Shown in pieces: positions 6,292 to 11,696 of a stretch of 11,696 bases of DNA. Location of the stretch: the NCBI GenBank assembly GCA_900757695.1, contig CAAEOU010000258.1, positions 1 to 11,696 on the forward strand, given 5' to 3'. The stretch's first letter is position 1. Each line of letters opens with the position of its first letter. The notes beneath the pieces were generated by a model. That model did no database searches. It had not been told where the DNA came from and was given only the letters and a program-made list of their open reading frames with translations. Source of the stretch: an uncultured Oscillospiraceae bacterium. GTDB taxonomy: Bacteria > Bacillota_A > Clostridia > Oscillospirales > Oscillospiraceae. A program made the position numbers and the translations under genes.

Positions 6292-8175
6292 ATGAAAACC
6301 TTTACAGCTCCTGAGGGGAAGCTTGTAACCGTTCTGGTCGACGGCGTGGAAGTTTCCTATGTGCCGGGGAAGGAATACCCCGACAATGCGGAATTTATTG
6401 TCACGGAGCCGATGACCGAGCAGCCGGCAAGCTTTGATAAGCGCGGCATTGAGCCCTATCGTGCTGCTATTATGGTGAATGAAAACGGCGTAGACGAGAA
6501 GAATTCGGTCAAGGCTGCGATCATTGGCGGCACCGTAACGGCTGACGGCATGGACGGCGCTGTGATCAACTCCACCTCCGACGATTTCTCTGCGGTTGTC
6601 TCCGTTGGCGGCACCTACAGCATTAAGAACTCCGTTCTGAATTTTGATACAAAGTCCGATGGCAAGCACGTCTGCGACTTCTCCGGCTACGGCTCTGTCA
6701 TGGCTGGCTTCAAGGGCGCAAAGCTCACCGTGGAAAACACCCAGATCAACTCTGTGGGCGTAGCCAAGCCGGCTGTGTTCTGCGATGACCGTTCCGAGTG
6801 CCTGTTTAAGGACTGCAACGTTACCGTTCGCGGCGGCAAGCTCTATGACGGCTATGTCAACTCCGCAAACCAGAAGACCATGGTGGCACCCCCGTGGGTG
6901 CTGGGTATCACCGGCAACGCCCGCGGCATCAATCTGGAGGGTGACCGTGGTACGGCATACATTGTGGATTCCTGCTTTAAGGCAAATCAGTGGGGCGTCC
7001 TCTCCACGGATGCAGGTCAGAACATGCACCTGTATGTGGCAGACTCCGACATGATCCTGCTGGGTGAGAATCTGTCTGCTGACGATGCCAAGGATCCCTA
7101 CTCCAAGAAGTACGGCTCCGGCTATGGCTCCTATATCATCGGCAATGCCTATGAGGAGTTCTCCGGCGTCGATATCAAGGTCGGCACCCATGGTGCAGTC
7201 CTCCGCGGCGGCACCGGCATCTATAAGTCCTCCAAGGGCACGATCAAATATGTATCTCCCGTTACCGGCGAGACCGTCTATGAGGGTGAAGGCAAGGGCC
7301 GCATCACCCGCATCGACTGCGAGTTCGGTGTAATGGCCCATGGCGATGGCAAGATCGTCTACACCGAGGGCACTGAGGTCAACGCAAACAATGCCGTGTT
7401 CCTGCTGAAGGCCGGCGGCGTTACCTGCGATGTGGAGGACGGCGCAAAGCTGCACTCCGGTAATGGCGTGATCCTTCAGATGATGGATGACGACGACAAT
7501 CTGGTGGGCGCAAAGATGACCGATGCAGGCCCCATGTTCAACACCGAGTTTAATGAGATGGCCGGCTGGCCCTCTGAGAATGGCCAGATTACTTCCAAGA
7601 TGCCCGCCCCCAGCTTTGATCCCATGGCTGGCGGCCCCGGTGGTCCTGGCGGCCCCGGTGGTCCTGGCGGCCCCGGTGGTCCTGGCGGCCCCGGTGGTCC
7701 TGGCGGCCCCGGCGGTCCTGGTGGCCCTGGTGGTCCTGGTGGTCCCGGCGGCCCCGGTGGTATGGCACCTGTAAAGCCCGACACCTTCCTGAACGCTACG
7801 GATGTTACCCTGAACGGCGACATCTATAACGGCACCGGCTACTACGGCCAGAAGCCCAAGCCGCTGTTTGTAACGCTGGGCAAGGGCGCTGTGCTCAACG
7901 GTGCGGTTTCTGCCACTGAGACCCGTCATATTGACGAGAATGGCAAGCAGAACACCCACTTCACCATCAAGGAGTTCTACTATCTGGCCCATGTGGAGAA
8001 CCGGAACTTCTTCAACGGCGACAACACCGTGGAAGTGACCCTGAAGGACGGCGCAGTTTGGAATGTTACCGCTCCCGGTATCATCAACAAGCTCACGGTA
8101 GGCGAGGGCTGCACCGTAAACGGTGTAGTGACCGAAAACGCTGACGGCACGCTGACGGTAGCGCCCAAGGCATAA
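6292..8175 (+). CDS. Putative beta-helix protein with (Gly-Gly-Pro)14 tract, function unknown
   Basis: A 627-residue protein not recognised as a named family. The start ATG has AAAAGGAG 8 nt upstream. There is no signal peptide, lipobox or transmembrane helix. Residues ~70-440 show recurring short strands and turns typical of right-handed beta-helices (LFKDCNVTV, YIVDSCFKA, RIDCEFGV, EVNANNAVFLL). Residues 447-490 are 14 uninterrupted Gly-Gly-Pro triplets plus Gly-Gly. A further strand-rich region follows (LNATDVTLNG, VTLKDGAVWNVT, LTVGEGCTVNGVV). Eight cysteines suggest a reducing, cytoplasmic location unless export is unconventional. Codon choice is biased to GGC, AAG, ATC and ACC, as in proS, suggesting high expression. 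Own promoter and terminator make it monocistronic. Possible roles include a structural or surface scaffold or a polysaccharide-binding protein; nothing in the sequence decides between them. Confidence 0.88.
   Translation: MKTFTAPEGKLVTVLVDGVEVSYVPGKEYPDNAEFIVTEPMTEQPASFDKRGIEPYRAAIMVNENGVDEKNSVKAAIIGGTVTADGMDGAVINSTSDDFSAVVSVGGTYSIKNSVLNFDTKSDGKHVCDFSGYGSVMAGFKGAKLTVENTQINSVGVAKPAVFCDDRSECLFKDCNVTVRGGKLYDGYVNSANQKTMVAPPWVLGITGNARGINLEGDRGTAYIVDSCFKANQWGVLSTDAGQNMHLYVADSDMILLGENLSADDAKDPYSKKYGSGYGSYIIGNAYEEFSGVDIKVGTHGAVLRGGTGIYKSSKGTIKYVSPVTGETVYEGEGKGRITRIDCEFGVMAHGDGKIVYTEGTEVNANNAVFLLKAGGVTCDVEDGAKLHSGNGVILQMMDDDDNLVGAKMTDAGPMFNTEFNEMAGWPSENGQITSKMPAPSFDPMAGGPGGPGGPGGPGGPGGPGGPGGPGGPGGPGGPGGPGGPGGPGGMAPVKPDTFLNATDVTLNGDIYNGTGYYGQKPKPLFVTLGKGAVLNGAVSATETRHIDENGKQNTHFTIKEFYYLAHVENRNFFNGDNTVEVTLKDGAVWNVTAPGIINKLTVGEGCTVNGVVTENADGTLTVAPKA
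7630..7761 (+). repeat. In-frame tandem repeat encoding (GGP)14-GG
   Basis: The 9-bp coding unit for Gly-Gly-Pro repeats 14 times. At DNA level the first 81 bp (7630-7710) are a perfect 18-bp repeat, GGCGGCCCCGGTGGTCCT, in 4.5 copies; codon pairs alternate GGC GGC CCC with GGT GGT CCT. Later units diverge only at third positions. The pattern points to expansion of an 18-bp unit, with possible copy-number variation between strains. Confidence 0.95.
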
Positions 8176-8185
8176 CACAACATGG

Positions 8186-8219
8186 AAAAGGGCGCTGCCG
8201 AAGCCGCAGCGCCCTTTTT
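8186..8219 (+). terminator. Intrinsic terminator after the GGP-tract gene
   Basis: Stem of 13 bp (8186-8198 with 8206-8218, ending in A-T pairs), core GGGCGCTGC/GCAGCGCCC, 7-nt loop and five T (8215-8219). It begins 10 nt after the stop codon. Confidence 0.94.
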
Positions 8220-8221
8220 GT

Positions 8222-8245
8222 CCCCGTACGCCAACGGCGCCGGGG
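8222..8245 (+). other. Hairpin just before the GNAT gene
   Basis: CCCCG (8222-8226) pairs with CGGGG (8241-8245), and an inner CGCC-AAC-GGCG stem-loop completes a long imperfect hairpin. It sits between the preceding terminator and the GNAT ribosome binding site. No clear promoter for the GNAT gene is seen, so the element may be an RNA processing or translation-control structure on a read-through transcript. Confidence 0.5.
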
Positions 8246-8269
8246 TGGATACGAGAGGAAGACGACATT

Positions 8270-8752
8270 TTGAATATCACATTGACGCAGGCGAAGGAAC
8301 CGGAGCTGCCGGAGCTTTTGGCCCTTGCCCGGGCAGCATCCGATGTGCCGGACAGCCGATGGGATGAGGAATATCCCAATATGGACATCCTGCGCTGGGA
8401 CTTGGAACAGCAGGGGCTCTATCGGGCTGTGCTGGAGAACGGAGAATTGGTGGGGATGATCGCCATCCACCGGCAGGGAGAGGACGAGATCACTTGGCCG
8501 GAGCCGTACGATCAGGCGTGGGAGCTGTCACGGCTGGCGGTGCTGCCATCGTATCAGTTGGCCGGAATGGGAAAAGAGATTTTTCGGGCGGCGGTGTCCT
8601 TATGCAGGAGTATGGGGTGCCGTAGCCTTCGGCTTCTGGTGAGCCGGGACTATGCACGGGCTATCCACATTTATGAAACCGCTGGCTTTCGGCGGATTGG
8701 AGCGGCTGCGGCTTGGGGCGAGTCGTTTTACATGTACGGTCTGATACTATAA
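8270..8752 (+). CDS. GNAT family N-acetyltransferase
   Basis: A 160-residue, single-domain Gcn5-related acetyltransferase that uses acetyl-CoA to acetylate an amine; the substrate is unknown. Motif A is at ~87-105 (SRLAVLPSYQLAGMGKEIF), with the Q-x-x-G-x-G pyrophosphate-binding loop at 96-101. Motif B is DYARAIHIYETAGF (127-140), the typical A..IYE..GF ending. The start is TTG, the only initiator fitting the GAGAGGAA site ~10 nt upstream; the next in-frame Met (M38) would remove the first part of the fold. It converges on the small minus-strand gene, with stops 27 nt apart. No promoter is obvious between it and the preceding terminator. Confidence 0.88.
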   Translation: MNITLTQAKEPELPELLALARAASDVPDSRWDEEYPNMDILRWDLEQQGLYRAVLENGELVGMIAIHRQGEDEITWPEPYDQAWELSRLAVLPSYQLAGMGKEIFRAAVSLCRSMGCRSLRLLVSRDYARAIHIYETAGFRRIGAAAAWGESFYMYGLIL

Positions 8753-8765
8753 TAATGCATCAATG

Positions 8766-8798
8766 CGAGGAGGCGGCCGTTATCGGGCCGCCTCCTCG
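8766..8798. terminator. Hairpin between convergent genes (possible bidirectional terminator)
   Basis: Perfect 13-bp inverted repeat CGAGGAGGCGGCC (8766-8778) / GGCCGCCTCCTCG (8786-8798) with a 7-nt loop. It lies after the GNAT stop and overlaps the last codons and stop (8780-8782) of the minus-strand gene. Neither side has a T-run, so it is not a classic intrinsic terminator. It could still stall polymerase or protect 3' ends. Confidence 0.5.
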
Positions 8799-9088
8799 TG
8801 GGTTGGAAGTGTTATACTGCGGCAGCTGCCGGATTTCTGCACCTGAATCGCATAGAGCGTGTCGGCGGGCAGCGGGCCCAGATAAAAACGTCCGTATTCA
8901 TCGGAGATGGCCCATGCGGCAGGGGTTAAGGCGGGATCCTGAAGGGCCAGAACCAGTGCTCCGGCGCAGGGGCCGGAGGAATCGGTGATTTGACCCATGA
9001 TAAGGGCCTCCGCAGCGGGGTGCAGGGGTGCGGTCAAGGTCAGCACCTCTCCGGACTGGGGGGTTAAATAGCAGGTGAGGGTATCCAT
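8780..9088 (-). CDS. Small carboxypeptidase-regulatory/transthyretin-like domain protein
   Basis: A 102-residue protein. Residues ~30-88 follow the pattern of the carboxypeptidase regulatory-like (CNA-B/transthyretin-type) beta-sandwich: IMGQITDSSGPCAGALVLAL, then ISDEYGRFYLGPLPADTLYAIQVQKSG. There is no signal peptide or membrane segment, so a cytoplasmic location is likely, which is unusual because such domains are usually parts of secreted proteins. The start is well supported by a perfect AAGGAGG (9097-9103 on the complement) 8 nt upstream. No convincing promoter was found between it and the divergent proS. Its last residues (HEEAAR) and stop are encoded inside a hairpin. The function is unknown; it may be a small adaptor or structural protein. 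Confidence 0.75.
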   Translation of the reverse strand: MDTLTCYLTPQSGEVLTLTAPLHPAAEALIMGQITDSSGPCAGALVLALQDPALTPAAWAISDEYGRFYLGPLPADTLYAIQVQKSGSCRSITLPTHEEAAR

Positions 9089-9153
9089 TCGTCAAACCTC
9101 CTTGTTCCATGTAAAAAACTGTTCTATCCTATGCGAAATCCGGGAAAGTGCTC

Positions 9154-9182
9154 TTGATGCAGAGGAAAAAGTGTGCTATCAT
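9154..9182 (+). promoter_or_regulatory. proS promoter
   Basis: TTGATG (9154-9159), a 17-nt spacer and TATCAT (9177-9182), with TGC directly before the -10 (extended -10). The predicted start near 9189 gives a ~62-nt leader, too short for a T-box. The leader has a GGGCA/TGCCC hairpin (9200-9215) flanked by GACCAT direct repeats. Confidence 0.75.
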
Positions 9183-9250
9183 AATCGGTACGAGACCATG
9201 GGCATTCATTTGCCCTGACCATAGCGCAATGCGCGAAAGGATGAAACAAT

Positions 9251-10690
9251 ATGGCAAAAGAGAAGAAACAGGTGGAACGTATCACAGATATGGAGGTGGA
9301 CTTTGCCAAGTGGTATACCGATGTATGCACCAAGGCAGAGCTCATCGACTATACCAGCACCAAGGGCATGTTTATTCTGCGGCCCTATGGCTATGCCATC
9401 TGGGAGAATATTCAGAAGGAATTGGATGCTGACTTCAAGCGCACCGGCCACACCAATGTGTCCATGCCCATGCTGATCCCTGAGAGCCTGCTCCAGAAGG
9501 AGAAGGATCATGTATCCGGCTTTGCGCCCGAGTGCGCTTGGGTCACCCATGGCGGCAGCGAGGAACTGGAGGAGCGCCTTTGCATCCGCCCGACTTCTGA
9601 GACCCTGTTCTGTGACCACTGGAGCCACATCGTCCACTCTTGGAGAGATCTGCCCATGCTGTATAACCAGTGGTGTAGCGTACTCCGTTGGGAGAAGACC
9701 TCCCGTCCCTTCCTGCGTCACCGGGAGTTCCTGTGGCAGGAGGGCCATACCCTTCACGCTACCCCCGAGGAGGCCATCGCCGAGACAGAGCAGCAGCTGG
9801 AGACCTATGCCAACCTCTGTGAGAACATTCTGGCCATGCCTGTCATTCGGGGACAGAAGACCGATAAGGAGAAATTCGCCGGAGCCGAGCGCACCTACAC
9901 CATTGAGTGCATGATGCATGACCGGAAGGCGCTGCAGGCCGGTACCAGCCATTACTTTGGTGACGGCTTCCCCACGGCCTTTGATATCACCTTTACCGAC
10001 AAGAATAACCAGCAGGTCCACCCCTACGAGACCTCTTGGGGCGTGTCCACCCGAATCATCGGCGGCATTATCATGACCCATGGTGACAACAACGGCCTTG
10101 TGCTGCCGCCCAGAATCGCTCCCATTCAGGTGATTATCCTGCCCATCGCTGCCCACAAGCCCGGAGTTACCGAAGCGGCAGAGCAGCTGGTAGAGCGACT
10201 GAAGAATCAGGGCCTCCGGGCCAAGGGCGATTTCAGCGACAACAGCCCCGGCTGGAAATTTGCTGAATATGAGATGAAGGGTGTACCCCTGCGCATTGAG
10301 ATCGGCCCCAAGGATCTGGAGAAGAACCAGTGCGTGGCGGTTCGCCGGGACAATGGCGAGAAGATCACCCTGTCTCTGGACGAGCTGGAACAGCGGGTGC
10401 CGGAGCTGCTGGATGCAGTACACGATGGACTGTATGCCAAGGCAGCGAAGAATATTGCGGATCACACCTATGCGGCGTATTCTCTGGAAGAGGCCAAGCA
10501 GCTTCAGGAGGAGCACGGCGGCTTCATTAAGACCATGTGGTGCGGCAACCTCCAGTGTGAGCTGGACATGAAGGAAAAGGCCGGTATGACCTCCCGCTGC
10601 ATTCCCTTCCAGCAGGAGCATCTCTCTGACGTCTGCCCCATCTGCGGGAAAAAGGCAGAGAAGATGGTCTACTGGGGCGTAGCATACTAA
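9251..10690 (+). CDS. proS: Prolyl-tRNA synthetase (archaeal/eukaryotic type)
   Basis: Charges tRNA-Pro with proline; a cytosolic class II aminoacyl-tRNA synthetase. The 479-residue length fits the short archaeal-type form and not the ~570-residue bacterial form with an inserted editing domain. Class II features: RPTSET at 113-118, motif 2 [15 protein letters not shown] (146-160), and motif 3 within 271-291 ([12 protein letters not shown], then LPPRIAP). The anticodon-binding domain spans ~292-400. The C-terminal domain has a Cys set C431, C436, C462, C465 (C-x4-C, C-x2-C), as in zinc-binding ProRS of this type, and ends in WGVAY; the terminal AY is typical. AAAGGA is 9 nt upstream of the ATG. 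A YcxB-like gene follows after 16 nt in the same transcript. Confidence 0.97.
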   Translation: MAKEKKQVERITDMEVDFAKWYTDVCTKAELIDYTSTKGMFILRPYGYAIWENIQKELDADFKRTGHTNVSMPMLIPESLLQKEKDHVSGFAPECAWVTHGGSEELEERLCIRPTSETLFCDHWSHIVHSWRDLPMLYNQWCSVLRWEKTSRPFLRHREFLWQEGHTLHATPEEAIAETEQQLETYANLCENILAMPVIRGQKTDKEKFAGAERTYTIECMMHDRKALQAGTSHYFGDGFPTAFDITFTDKNNQQVHPYETSWGVSTRIIGGIIMTHGDNNGLVLPPRIAPIQVIILPIAAHKPGVTEAAEQLVERLKNQGLRAKGDFSDNSPGWKFAEYEMKGVPLRIEIGPKDLEKNQCVAVRRDNGEKITLSLDELEQRVPELLDAVHDGLYAKAAKNIADHTYAAYSLEEAKQLQEEHGGFIKTMWCGNLQCELDMKEKAGMTSRCIPFQQEHLSDVCPICGKKAEKMVYWGVAY

Positions 10691-10706
10691 TTAAGAGGAA
10701 GCTGCG

Positions 10707-11195
10707 TTGGGAAAGAAAAAAGAGAGCAATGTGACGGTAACGGTATACGGGATCGCCTATCCGGAGTTTGCAAAGCTTAAGTGGCAGCAGTTCCTGCGGG
10801 GCTTTTCTCTGGCGGTGGCGCTGCTGGTGCTGATCGTGCTGGCCTTGGCACTGGGCGGCAAGCTGCCCCGTGAAATGCCGCTGACGGTGATATTGGTGCT
10901 GGTGCTGGCTGTGCTGGTGCTGCTGGCGGTGTACAGGCGAACGATACAACGGGAACATACCCGTTCGGGTCTGGCACAGATGAAGCTGGAATACCAGTTT
11001 GACCGGGACGGCTGGACGGTGAAGAATGGAGAGGGGCAGGCAAGAGTACTCTGGAGCAAAACATGGCGTGTTCGGAGAAACCAAAATGCCCTGCTGCTGT
11101 ATCCCAATCGCCGCAGCGTGAACCTGATTCCGCTTCAGTATTTGTCGAAGGAACAGCTGGACCGGATCATTGGCTGGTGTACCGGAAAAAAATAA
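10707..11195 (+). CDS. YcxB-like membrane protein
   Basis: A 162-residue protein with two transmembrane helices (~33-50 and ~59-76, Leu/Val/Ala-rich) joined by a short loop. A C-terminal cytoplasmic domain (~90-160) matches the YcxB-like C-terminal pattern: YQFDRDGWTVKNGEG, then VLWSKTWRVRRNQNALLLYP and LIPLQYLSKEQLDRI. The start is TTG with AGAGGAAG just upstream, 16 nt after the proS stop, so it should be co-transcribed with proS. An intrinsic terminator follows. YcxB-like proteins have no established biochemical role; the proS linkage may be only positional. Confidence 0.83.
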   Translation: MGKKKESNVTVTVYGIAYPEFAKLKWQQFLRGFSLAVALLVLIVLALALGGKLPREMPLTVILVLVLAVLVLLAVYRRTIQREHTRSGLAQMKLEYQFDRDGWTVKNGEGQARVLWSKTWRVRRNQNALLLYPNRRSVNLIPLQYLSKEQLDRIIGWCTGKK

Positions 11196-11206
11196 TGAAA
11201 AAATGT

Positions 11207-11240
11207 AAATCCCCTCTTGACAAAAGAGGGGATTTATTAT
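11207..11240 (+). terminator. Intrinsic terminator of proS-ycxB, overlapping the rpsJ promoter
   Basis: 12-bp stem AAATCCCCTCTT (11207-11218) / AAGAGGGGATTT (11224-11235) with a 5-nt loop. It is followed by a T/A-rich run beginning TTTATTATATT. The loop and the top of the stem hold TTGACA. Confidence 0.88.
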
Positions 11241-11245
11241 ATTAT
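11217..11245 (+). promoter_or_regulatory. Sigma-A promoter of the rpsJ (S10) operon
   Basis: TTGACA (11217-11222), a 17-nt spacer and TATTAT (11240-11245). The -35 lies in the top of the upstream terminator hairpin and the spacer is its 3' arm. Start near 11252 gives a ~263-nt leader before rpsJ. Confidence 0.85.
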
Positions 11246-11251
11246 ATTCAG

Positions 11252-11514
11252 GCGCGAGTTTTAGCGCAAACTGCGATGAAACAGGAGATTGCGGCTTCAA
11301 AACCGGTAACTTCTGCGGAGTATGTCCGTTAATCGGGCGGCTGGAAGCACTGCTTCGCGGCGTATATCGCCGGGGAGGTAGTCTTGACCGGCTTGCTGCC
11401 GGTCTTTTCTATGGCCCGGAATGATACGCACGGCATAGCGGACAGATGCTTTCGACCGTACCCAGAGACTCATGTGACATAACTGAGTACGATATCTAAG
11501 GAGGAAAACCCACA
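11252..11514 (+). promoter_or_regulatory. Structured 5' leader of rpsJ (candidate S10-type ribosomal protein leader)
   Basis: No believable ORF is present here. A multibranch fold is closed by CGGGC (11334-11338) with GCCCG (11414-11418). It holds three hairpins: GAAGC/GCTTC (11344-11356), CGGCG/CGCCG (11358-11372) and GACCGGC/GCCGGTC (11386-11404), the last followed by TTTTCT as in an attenuator. Downstream are weaker pairings ACGG/CCGT (11430-11459) and ACTCA/TGAGT (11468-11488), then AAGGAGG (11498-11504). In E. coli, L4 controls the S10 operon by binding its leader and causing attenuation; leaders upstream of rpsJ have also been predicted in Firmicutes. The ligand here is not shown by sequence. 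This entry covers the largest non-coding stretch in the window. Confidence 0.7.
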
Positions 11515-11696
11515 ATGGCAAACAAAGAAATGATCCGGATCCGCCTGAAGGCTTACGATCATCAGATCATCGATTCCAGCGCTGAGAAAATCGTGGAGAC
11601 TGCAAAGCGCAACGGCGCTCAGGTTTCCGGCCCCATTCCGCTTCCTACCAAGAAGGAAGTTGTCACCATTCTTCGTGCAGTGCATAAGTACAAGGA
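11515..11696 (+). CDS. rpsJ: 30S ribosomal protein S10, partial at right edge
   Basis: The first 60 residues of S10, a component of the small ribosomal subunit head (and, as NusE, of antitermination complexes). It opens with [16 protein letters not shown]. The family signature [16 protein letters not shown] lies at residues 30-45. The full protein is ~103 residues, so about 40% is outside the window. AAGGAGG is 10 nt upstream of the ATG. It is usually the first gene of the S10-spc-alpha cluster, so rplC and rplD should follow beyond the edge. Confidence 0.97.
   Translation, partial: MANKEMIRIRLKAYDHQIIDSSAEKIVETAKRNGAQVSGPIPLPTKKEVVTILRAVHKYK

Noticed and set aside
7630..7761. Classical collagen triple-helix assignment
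   Set aside because: All triplets are Gly-Gly-Pro without the charged or varied X/Y residues typical of bacterial collagen-like proteins, and there is no secretion signal; polyglycine-II packing is at least as likely.
7476..7823. Minus-strand frame with a PPG collagen-like repeat
   Set aside because: It is the antisense of the GGP tract. A (GPP)n product is an automatic result of reading that repeat backwards; no ribosome binding site is seen.
6232..8388. 718-codon open frame opposite the GGP-tract gene
   Set aside because: Mirror register to a strongly supported gene with promoter, ribosome binding site and terminator. The repeated Thr/Arg/Ala-Gly run is only the complement of the GGP repeat.
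9089..9250. T-box riboswitch before proS
   Set aside because: The predicted leader is only ~62 nt, with no T-box sequence or terminator/antiterminator pair.
9206..10621. 471-codon open frame opposite proS
   Set aside because: Mirror-register shadow of a certain gene; no ribosome binding site and no family features.
11276..11332. 18-codon ORF in the rpsJ leader as a possible leader peptide
   Set aside because: No ribosome binding site precedes the ATG, and the residues (MKQEIAASKPVTSAEYVR) show no run of regulatory codons.

Overview
The window looks like a chromosomal core region from a Gram-positive Clostridia-type bacterium, probably of the Oscillospiraceae or a relative. Evidence for this: sigma-A type promoters (TTGACA/TATAAT-like, 17-nt spacers), strong AAGGAGG-type ribosome binding sites, several TTG starts, fairly high G+C, a lipobox lipoprotein, an archaeal/eukaryotic-type prolyl-tRNA synthetase, and a XpaC/TelA/LemA/TPM cluster. 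The genus cannot be set from sequence alone. I see no mobile element, tRNA, rRNA or CRISPR array.

Left part (1-3218, minus strand): a four-gene operon read leftward, xpaC-like, telA-like, lemA-like and a TPM-domain (YgcG-type) membrane protein that runs off the left edge. The last three genes are packed tightly (zero-nt gap, then an ATGA overlap). The operon starts at a near-consensus promoter whose -35 box lies 16 bp from the -35 box of a divergent near-consensus promoter. That second promoter drives ilvA (threonine ammonia-lyase with ACT domain) and rpe (ribulose-phosphate 3-epimerase) rightward.

Middle (5288-8219): two monocistronic-looking plus-strand genes. The first encodes a lipoprotein with a long Ser/Thr/Pro/Gly linker, an extended -10 promoter and a clear intrinsic terminator. 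The second encodes a 627-residue protein of unknown function that looks like a beta-helix and carries an uninterrupted (Gly-Gly-Pro)14 tract. It has its own promoter, a 5' UTR hairpin and a strong terminator. It has no signal peptide and eight cysteines, and is the most unusual gene here.

Right part (8220-11696): a GNAT acetyltransferase converges on a small minus-strand protein with a carboxypeptidase-regulatory/transthyretin-like fold. A 13-bp hairpin sits at the junction and holds the small gene's stop codon in its loop. Then comes proS with a short co-transcribed YcxB-like membrane protein gene. The terminator of that unit overlaps a consensus promoter, with TTGACA starting in the hairpin. 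This promoter begins a ~260-nt structured leader with a multibranch fold and a terminator-like hairpin in front of rpsJ (S10), the usual first gene of the S10 ribosomal-protein operon, which runs off the right edge.

Long open frames opposite ilvA-rpe, the GGP protein, proS and telA lie in exact mirror register with the real genes and are treated as shadows.
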